A stretch of DNA of 64,000 nucleotides from Alphaproteobacteria bacterium (GTDB taxonomy: Bacteria; Pseudomonadota; Alphaproteobacteria; UBA8366; Aestuariispiraceae), in NCBI GenBank assembly GCA_006844765.1, contig SPJV01000075.1:1-64000 (forward strand). The letters run 5' to 3'. A model generated the notes under the pieces. That model worked only from the letters and a program-made list of their open reading frames with translations. It was not told the DNA's origin and made no database searches. The position numbers and the translations under genes were made by a program. Below are positions 58,785 through 64,000 of this stretch, piece by piece. Positions within the stretch are counted from its first letter, which is position 1, and each line of letters begins with the position of its first letter.

Positions 58785-60049
58785 GCTTCCTCCAGGATCG
58801 GGCGGAGCTTTTCGATTACCCGGGAGGGGACAGCGGCCCCTTCATCCGCGAAAGCGTGAGAGGCGGCTGCGGCTTTCGCGCGCCTTTCGGGAGACTCCAT
58901 AAAGGCCGCAACATCTCGCGCTAATACCGGACCATCAGTCCGTCGCGCCCCTCCTCGTTCCAGCAAGGTATCGGCCATATCCTCAAAATTCGCCATATCG
59001 GGGCCAAGCAGCAAAGCGCAGTTCAGGCGCGATGGCTCAATCGGATTATGACCGCCGATCCCTTGCATCAAGGTTCCACCAATCAAGACCGTCTCCGCCA
59101 GGCGATAAAACAGGCCGAGCTCACCCAAGGTGTCAGCGAGATAGATACCATGCTCTTGTTCAGGAAGGGCCCCACCATTGGCTCGGCGGGCAACGCCGAT
59201 GCCGCTCGCCGAAAGCTCCTCGAACAGCTGTTGGCCGCGAACCGGATGTCGAGGCACTATGATTGTCAGCAGATCGGGGCGTTTGCGTATCAGGCTGCGA
59301 TGGGCGTCCAGCACCATCGCTTCTTCACCGGGATGCGTGCTTGCGGCCAACCAAAACGGCCGTCCGCCGATGGCCGTCCGCAGCGCTTCCAAGGCTTCTT
59401 CGTCTGCATCAAGCGTTGGTGCTGCATGTTTCAGATTGCCAACACAGGAGGCATTTTCCGCGCCGACGGAACGCAACCGTGTCGCCTCTACTTCCGTCTG
59501 GGCAAGGCAAATCCGAAAGCCGGAAAGCAGGGTTCGCACGGTTTTCGGGGCCCATTTCCAATGCGATAGGCTTTTCTCAGAGATCCGGCCATTGACCAGG
59601 GCCATCGGCCGTCCATCCTGTTGCATCTCGGTGATCAGGTTTGGCCAGAACTCGGACTCGACCCAAATGCCGGCATCGGGTTGCCAGTGATTCAGGAAGG
59701 ACCGGACCCAGGCGCGCCTGTCGACAGGGATGAACTGGTGGAACGCGCGGTCCGGGAGGCGCGGCTCCACCAAACGTGCTGAGGTGACGGTGCCGGTCGT
59801 CAGCAGCAGATGAGTATCCTGATGGGCCTCTAGAATAGCTGTCGCCAGCGGCAATGCCGACATTGCTTCACCGTTTGAGGCCGCGTGCATCCAGAACAGA
59901 CGGCCCGTTGGTCGGGGTTTGGACGGCATGCCGCGCCGTTCCCCAATTCTATCGGGGTCTTCCTTGCCGCGTGCCAGTCGTTTTTCCAGATAGGTCTCAA
60001 TGGGGCGGGCGCCCAGGTCGGTTAGAAGACGATAGAGACCGAGCAGCAC
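58781..60049 (-). CDS. waaA: Kdo transferase
   Basis: 3-deoxy-D-manno-octulosonate transferase of 422 residues that adds Kdo to lipid A. The start GLYRLLTDLGARPIETYLEK is followed by the key GRLFWMHAASNGEAMSALPL and LLTTGTVTSARLVEPRLPD, then VESEFWPNLITEMQQDGRPM and HNPIEPSRLNCALLLGPDMA near the end, all typical of WaaA/KdtA. It is a single-pass or peripheral inner-membrane enzyme of the GT30 family. It is coupled by four bases to lpxK. Confidence 0.95.
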   Translation of the reverse strand: MLLGLYRLLTDLGARPIETYLEKRLARGKEDPDRIGERRGMPSKPRPTGRLFWMHAASNGEAMSALPLATAILEAHQDTHLLLTTGTVTSARLVEPRLPDRAFHQFIPVDRRAWVRSFLNHWQPDAGIWVESEFWPNLITEMQQDGRPMALVNGRISEKSLSHWKWAPKTVRTLLSGFRICLAQTEVEATRLRSVGAENASCVGNLKHAAPTLDADEEALEALRTAIGGRPFWLAASTHPGEEAMVLDAHRSLIRKRPDLLTIIVPRHPVRGQQLFEELSASGIGVARRANGGALPEQEHGIYLADTLGELGLFYRLAETVLIGGTLMQGIGGHNPIEPSRLNCALLLGPDMANFEDMADTLLERGGARRTDGPVLARDVAAFMESPERRAKAAAASHAFADEGAAVPSRVIEKLRPILEEA

Positions 60050-60059
60050 GGCTGTGTCC

Positions 60060-60770
60060 TCACGCCTTTACCGGCGCATCTTCGGCGGCAGCGGGGATCG
60101 GTTCCTGGCCCATGCGGCGATCACAGTCATCCGTCATTTCTGTCAGGACTTTCTCGACTTCCAGCCGCACTCGATCCAGGGATTCGGCGTCGGCCTTTCT
60201 TGGGACCTCAATCACCTCTCCCCATCGGCAGATGCTGCGCGCGAAGGGCAGTGGGAAGTTGAACCGATCCCAGCTTCGCAGCAGTTTTCGGCGGGATTGC
60301 GCATAGGTCACCGGGATAATCGGCACGCCGGCCAGAGATGCGACGACGACTGCCCCCTGTTTGGCGCGCCCGCGTGGGCCGCGCGGCCCATCCGGGGTGA
60401 AGCCGATATACTCACCCCTTTTGAGAACCCGAACAGCGTCCCGTGTTCCCTTGGATATGGTGTCGTTGCCCAAAAGGATCGCCTTGAAGCCGAAGCTCCC
60501 CAGGCCGCCAACAACCAAACGTCCGTCCCGGTGGTCGGAGGCAACAACGGTAATCTTGTCCGCCATGTGGCCGAAGGCATAGGGCATCATCGCGAGCCGA
60601 TTGTGCCACACAACGATAACGAAGTTCCGCCCCTCGGCGACCAATTTGTCCCGTGCCTCGGTCCCTTCGATTGTCCAGATATTCGTCATGCGTACGAAGC
60701 GGACATAGTTTGCCACAAGCCAGCACATGAAGGCATGGCCCGGACTGCTGCGCATGATCTTCTTCAGCAT
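60060..60770 (-). CDS. DUF374 lysophospholipid acyltransferase
   Basis: Protein of 236 residues of the LPLAT type. The conserved blocks are FVIVVWHNRLAMMPYAFGHM, then VVASDHRDGRLVVGGLGSFG, and GEYIGFTPDGPRGPRGRAKQ followed by GVPIIPVTYAQSRRKLLRSW. DUF374 members acylate lipid A or related lipids. The start is set at MLKKIMRSSPGHAFMCWLVA; an upstream frame overlaps msbA and reads poorly. It lies 10 bases after the msbA stop and 10 before waaA, so the whole group is one operon. Confidence 0.9.
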   Translation of the reverse strand: MLKKIMRSSPGHAFMCWLVANYVRFVRMTNIWTIEGTEARDKLVAEGRNFVIVVWHNRLAMMPYAFGHMADKITVVASDHRDGRLVVGGLGSFGFKAILLGNDTISKGTRDAVRVLKRGEYIGFTPDGPRGPRGRAKQGAVVVASLAGVPIIPVTYAQSRRKLLRSWDRFNFPLPFARSICRWGEVIEVPRKADAESLDRVRLEVEKVLTEMTDDCDRRMGQEPIPAAAEDAPVKA

Positions 60771-60780
60771 CGCCACAACG

Positions 60781-62649
60781 TTAGTCCTTGGGTTCGGATT
60801 GGGTGGAATCTCCACCTACCGGTGTTGTATCGAAGCTTCCGGACGCCAACTGCAGTTTGCTGAGCCGTTGATACAGCCCGTCCTGTCCGACCAAAGCGCG
60901 ATGGGTGCCGGATTCGGCGACTGTACCGTTTTCCAGGACATAGATACGGTCGGCATCCACGATGGTCGACAGTCGGTGGGCGATGACGATGGTGGTGCGC
61001 CCGGCCATCAGCCGTTTCAAGGCAGCCTGAACCTGACGTTCGCTTTCCGTATCCAGGGCGGACGTCGCTTCGTCCAACAGCAGGATTGGGGCGTTTTTCA
61101 GCATCGCACGGGCGATGGCGATGCGTTGACGCTGGCCCCCGGAAAGCTTGATCCCCATTTCGCCGACAATCGTGTCATAGCCTTGGGGCAGGGCCTCAAT
61201 GAAATCATGGGCAGCGGCCCCTGCGGCGGCTTCCTCAATCTCTTCCTGACTGGCGCCCTGCCGACCATAGGCGATATTGGCGCGCACCGTGTCGTTGAAC
61301 AGTGCCGGTTCCTGGCTGACCAGACCGATCTGACCCATCAAGGATGTCAGCGTCACATCGCGCACATCCTGGCCATCAATCTTCAAGGTGCCTGACGTGA
61401 CATCATAGAAACGGGGGATCAGGTTCAGGATCGTGGTTTTGCCGGAACCGGAGGGGCCGACAAGCGCAACGGTCTGCCCGGCCGGTGCGGAAAGACTGAT
61501 CCCATGCAGGACTTCTTCCCCATTATTGTAGCTGAAGCGCACATCGCTAAGCTCCACCGTCCCATCGCCGGGGACCAAGGGTTTTGCATCCGGCTTATCT
61601 TGAATCTTGGGCTCGTAATCCACCAGCGTGAATATCCGGAAAGCCGCCGCCAAACCTTCTTGCAGTGTCGCATTCATCGCCGCCAAACTGCGCATCGGCT
61701 GATAGGCCAGGAATACCGCGAAAAAGAAGCTCATGAAGGAGCCGACGGTCTGCTCCCCATTCAGGATCTGATAGCCGCCGAGTAGAAGAATGCCGAACAG
61801 GATAAAGCCCGACAATGTATCCATAATCGGATAACTGAGGGAGCGGACCAACGCGGATTTGAAAATCAGCCGATACATCTCGTAAAAGACATTTGCCGCC
61901 CGGTCTTCTTCATAGCCTTTCATATTATAGGCACGAACCTGTCTGGAATTCTTCAGACTGTCGTCGAGGACCGCCATCATCTGCCCATATTCGCCCTGGG
62001 TGTTGGTCGAGACCTTGCGCAGGCGACGTCCGATCCGGGCTATAGGGATAACGCTGACCGGGAAGAACACGAAAGCGACAATGGCGAGCTGCCAGTTTTG
62101 ATAAAACATCAGCCCGACGAGGCCGATCACCTTTGCGACATCCCGCCCGGCGCCTGTGAAGACTTTCGTGATCGCTTCCCGCAGGATATGAGAATCGTTG
62201 GAAAAGCGGGAAAGCTGCCGCCCGGTGCCTTCGTCATGCAGGAATTGGATCTCGACTGTTTGCAGTTTCGAGAACATCTCGTTCTGAAGCCGCTGGACGA
62301 TCCGCAAGCCGATGTTATGCATCAATGTCGATTGCGCGAAGTTGCCGAGCCCGCGCGAGACTGAGAAGACGAGATAGGCGACAGCGACAATCCAGAGCAT
62401 GGTCTCGTTCTGGGCGGCCAATGCATCATCCAGGGATTCTTCGACCAGCTTGGCCATCATCACATCGGATCCGGCAACAATAATCATGGCCAGGACCGCC
62501 AAAACCAGACGGCCCCAGTATTTCACCATATATTCACGCCACAATCGGCGGCAGAGCGTTAGGGTTCGTTCATCAAGATTGAACCGCTGTTTCTTGCTCT
62601 CCGGCTTAGGATCAGGCGATGAGGATGCTTCGTCCGAGGGATGGGACAC
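60781..62649 (-). CDS. msbA: Lipid A/LPS flippase MsbA-type ABC transporter
   Basis: Fused permease-ATPase of 622 residues that flips core lipid A across the inner membrane. The N-terminal half has six membrane segments (about residues 30-330). The ATPase has Walker A VGPSGSGKTTILNLI, Q-loop QIGLVSQEPALFNDTV, signature LSGGQRQRIAIARAML, Walker B ILLLDEATSALD and switch His IVIAHRLSTI. The basic N-terminus carries low-complexity SSSPDPKPESKKQ. As first gene of the lipid A cluster its substrate is probably lipid A. It is divergent from the DUF2062 gene with about 125 bases between. Confidence 0.93.
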   Translation of the reverse strand: MSHPSDEASSSPDPKPESKKQRFNLDERTLTLCRRLWREYMVKYWGRLVLAVLAMIIVAGSDVMMAKLVEESLDDALAAQNETMLWIVAVAYLVFSVSRGLGNFAQSTLMHNIGLRIVQRLQNEMFSKLQTVEIQFLHDEGTGRQLSRFSNDSHILREAITKVFTGAGRDVAKVIGLVGLMFYQNWQLAIVAFVFFPVSVIPIARIGRRLRKVSTNTQGEYGQMMAVLDDSLKNSRQVRAYNMKGYEEDRAANVFYEMYRLIFKSALVRSLSYPIMDTLSGFILFGILLLGGYQILNGEQTVGSFMSFFFAVFLAYQPMRSLAAMNATLQEGLAAAFRIFTLVDYEPKIQDKPDAKPLVPGDGTVELSDVRFSYNNGEEVLHGISLSAPAGQTVALVGPSGSGKTTILNLIPRFYDVTSGTLKIDGQDVRDVTLTSLMGQIGLVSQEPALFNDTVRANIAYGRQGASQEEIEEAAAGAAAHDFIEALPQGYDTIVGEMGIKLSGGQRQRIAIARAMLKNAPILLLDEATSALDTESERQVQAALKRLMAGRTTIVIAHRLSTIVDADRIYVLENGTVAESGTHRALVGQDGLYQRLSKLQLASGSFDTTPVGGDSTQSEPKD

Positions 62650-62774
62650 CGCGTGCTCTTCTTTTCTTCTGGATCAATCGGTTGCCGCGCGTATAGCATG
62701 CGGCGCGCCGATGGGAAATCCCGATCGATTCAGAACCTGTGAAAACACCCGAGATTGGGTGACGGAGGAGTTTA

Positions 62775-63374
62775 GTGGCAGTTTCGGATAAACCCGCTGG
62801 CGGCAACGCCCGAAAGCGGGGCAACGCGCTTTCCCGTATGGTTCGATATCGGATGGTCATCCCGGTCATTCGGGGGCGGGGTGATCCTCGTCGTACGGCG
62901 CGGGGAGTCTGCGTTGGGCTGGGGCTTGCCATGATGCCGACCGTTGGGGCGCAGATGGTTCTGGTCGGCATATTCTGGGCGATCATGCGGGTTATTGCAC
63001 CCGGTTGGCGGTTCAATGTGGTGGTCGCGCTCGCCTGGACCTGGTTCACCAACATTTTCACGCTGGTCCCGATCTACTATCTGTTCCTGGTCACCGGGAA
63101 TGTAATGTTGCTGCGGGAAAATCCATTCGGCGGTTTCGATGCGTTCAGCACCCGCCTGATGGAGCTTTTGCAGGCGGATCTGGGCATGTTCGAATATGCC
63201 TGGGTCACCACAGTTGCGATTTTTGATGAATGGGGTTTGCCGATGGTTTTGGGGAGTTTCCCCTGGGCCATTGTCAGTGCCTGGCTGGGCTATGTCTGGT
63301 GCCTGAAGTTCTTGGAGCGTTTGCAGCGCGCGAAGCAACGCCGTCAGGAATCAAAGCGCGTTGCCTCTGAGTGA
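62775..63374 (+). CDS. DUF2062 membrane protein
   Basis: Membrane protein of 199 residues, GTG start with GGAGGAG at 62764-62770. The segment RRTARGVCVGLGLAMMPTVG, then AQMVLVGIFWAIMRVIAPGW, is the family core; TNIFTLVPIYYLFLVTGNVM and PWAIVSAWLGYVWCLKFLER add two more hydrophobic segments. Function is unknown in general. It starts divergently from msbA, so it may share a regulatory region. Confidence 0.88.
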   Translation: MAVSDKPAGGNARKRGNALSRMVRYRMVIPVIRGRGDPRRTARGVCVGLGLAMMPTVGAQMVLVGIFWAIMRVIAPGWRFNVVVALAWTWFTNIFTLVPIYYLFLVTGNVMLLRENPFGGFDAFSTRLMELLQADLGMFEYAWVTTVAIFDEWGLPMVLGSFPWAIVSAWLGYVWCLKFLERLQRAKQRRQESKRVASE

Positions 63375-63420
63375 CGCCGAGTGAATCTGTGAACGGACCC
63401 AAATGACATCTTTTCCGACG

Positions 63421-63783
63421 TCAATTCGTTGTCGGATCGCCCAGCTCTTCTTCATCAACCAACCCGACAGGTGCGTTGTCCGTATCCGGCAGGTTACCGC
63501 CGTTGCTCTTGGTTTTCCCCTTCGCCGTTTCATAGAGCGCAGGTGTTTTCGGCGGCTTGGCCTTCTTTTCCGGCTCCATCACATCGGGGAATGTGCCTCT
63601 GGTCAGACTGGCTGTGATCAGCTTGGGTGGCACATAGGGGGGAACCGTGCCACGGGGGAGGGGATTGATCCTGACCGGTTCTTTCACGCCGTCCGTTTGT
63701 GCAAAGGAAGGCGGCGCCGAAACGACAAACCCAAGGGCAAGAACCCCAAATCCCAATTTGCGCAGCATGATCTTTATTCCCAC
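63421..63783 (-). CDS. Small secreted Pro/Lys-rich protein
   Basis: Protein of 115-120 residues. A signal peptide (MLRKLGFGVLALGFVVSAPPS, then FAQ) is followed by an unstructured-looking Pro-, Lys- and Thr-rich chain (KEPVRINPLPRGTVPPYVPP, then KLITASLTRGTFPDVMEPEK). I do not recognise it. The start may be ATG 63768 (MLRKLGF) rather than 63783. It converges on the DUF2062 gene and is divergent from the lipoprotein at the right edge. Confidence 0.65.
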   Translation of the reverse strand: MGIKIMLRKLGFGVLALGFVVSAPPSFAQTDGVKEPVRINPLPRGTVPPYVPPKLITASLTRGTFPDVMEPEKKAKPPKTPALYETAKGKTKSNGGNLPDTDNAPVGLVDEEELGDPTTN

Positions 63784-63922
63784 TCTCTAAGATTTGGCCC
63801 ATTCAGCCATGATCTTGCCATTTTTCATCGGCATAAACACAATTACCTTAACAGGTGGGGCGTGTTTGTGCATGCTTCAAGATATTTTTGGCACTGGTGT
63901 CACGCAAGACCAGGAGAAGACG

Positions 63923-64000
63923 ATGCATATGAAACGGGTTTTTACCACAATGGTCTTGGCCGCTTCGACCCTGGCATTGGTTGGCTGCGCGGATGGCTAC
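63923..64000 (+). CDS. Lipoprotein, 5' end only
   Basis: Partial gene running off the right edge with 26 residues visible: MHMKRVFTTMVLAASTLALV, then GCADGY. LALVGC is a lipobox, so the protein should be lipid-modified at that Cys. AGGAGA at 63912-63917 serves ATG 63923 or ATG 63929. The family cannot be told; small glycine-zipper outer-membrane lipoproteins start this way, among many others. Confidence 0.6.
   Translation, partial: MHMKRVFTTMVLAASTLALVGCADGY

Noticed and set aside
1..64000. tRNA genes, CRISPR arrays, insertion sequences, toxin-antitoxin pairs
   Set aside because: Looked for by eye on both strands; no cloverleaf, regular spaced repeat, transposase motif or small paired toxin genes were seen.

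Overview
This 64 kb window looks like ordinary chromosome from a free-living alphaproteobacterium, most likely a Rhodospirillales-type organism. The reasons are gene content and order. The F1 ATP synthase operon is atpHAGDC with no F0 genes beside it. There is a RpoE-ChrR sigma/anti-sigma pair with the exact zinc-ligand spacing of ChrR. A gpmI-envC-ctpA-yibQ-rppH block, a DUF484-xerC pair, and a polyhydroxybutyrate (PHB) locus with PhaR are also present. DNA is fairly GC-rich and densely coded, with many 1-4 nt gene overlaps. I saw no tRNA, rRNA, insertion sequence, prophage, CRISPR array or toxin-antitoxin pair.

Layout. 1-2.8 kb: start of a divergent secreted-protein gene, the rpoE-chrR stress pair with a candidate self-promoter, and nudC. 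2.9-6.3 kb: SRP RNA, dnaX, ybaB/ebfC, recR. 6.3-9.4 kb: a DUF4139 secreted protein, a 2-hydroxyacid dehydrogenase and an acetyltransferase. 9.5-12.7 kb (minus): RluA-type pseudouridine synthase, xerC, DUF484, transaldolase-like enzyme. 12.8-17.4 kb: priA, a MerR-type HTH fused to a P-loop ATPase, and an MFS transporter. 17.6-22.7 kb: F1 ATP synthase operon and a strong terminator. 22.7-25.1 kb: a diiron ferritin-like protein and a low-complexity HExxH protein. 25.4-31.6 kb (minus): rppH, a YibQ-like protein with altered motifs, ctpA, envC, gpmI. 32-35.8 kb: small regulators, an aldolase, a YbjN protein behind a highly structured leader, proC, and a TetR-like regulator. 35.8-42 kb: the PHB locus (phasin, PhaR, a PhaC-like hydrolase that overlaps the gene before it by 176 nt, phaA). 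42-46.4 kb: a lower-GC lipoprotein, an XRE-cupin regulator divergent from azlCD, and a degenerate EAL protein. 46.5-55.1 kb: a HAD phosphatase, DUF2125, TPR and methyltransferase-like genes, etfBA, DUF2189 and a molybdopterin oxidoreductase. 55.3-56.2 kb: 3-hydroxyacyl-CoA dehydrogenase. 56.2-62.6 kb (minus): a tightly packed lipid A/LPS cluster ending with msbA. 62.8-64 kb: DUF2062, a small secreted protein, and the start of a lipoprotein.

The most connected observation is a family of palindromes with core TTGCA-N-TGCAA (full form near ATGTTGCA-N-TGCAACAT). They lie upstream of the phasin gene (two copies), between phaR and the PhaC-like locus, upstream of phaA and upstream of the 3-hydroxybutyryl-CoA dehydrogenase. 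A further pair sits just before a strong terminator with no gene between. This looks like a PhaR regulon written across the window, with an orphan operator pair that may drive a small RNA or mark a lost gene. Other points worth a second look are the 176-nt out-of-phase gene overlap at 39357-39532, the mutually exclusive hairpins before the YbjN gene, the MerR-ATPase fusion, the EAL protein with altered catalytic motifs, and the YibQ-like protein with a His/Asp-rich linker.
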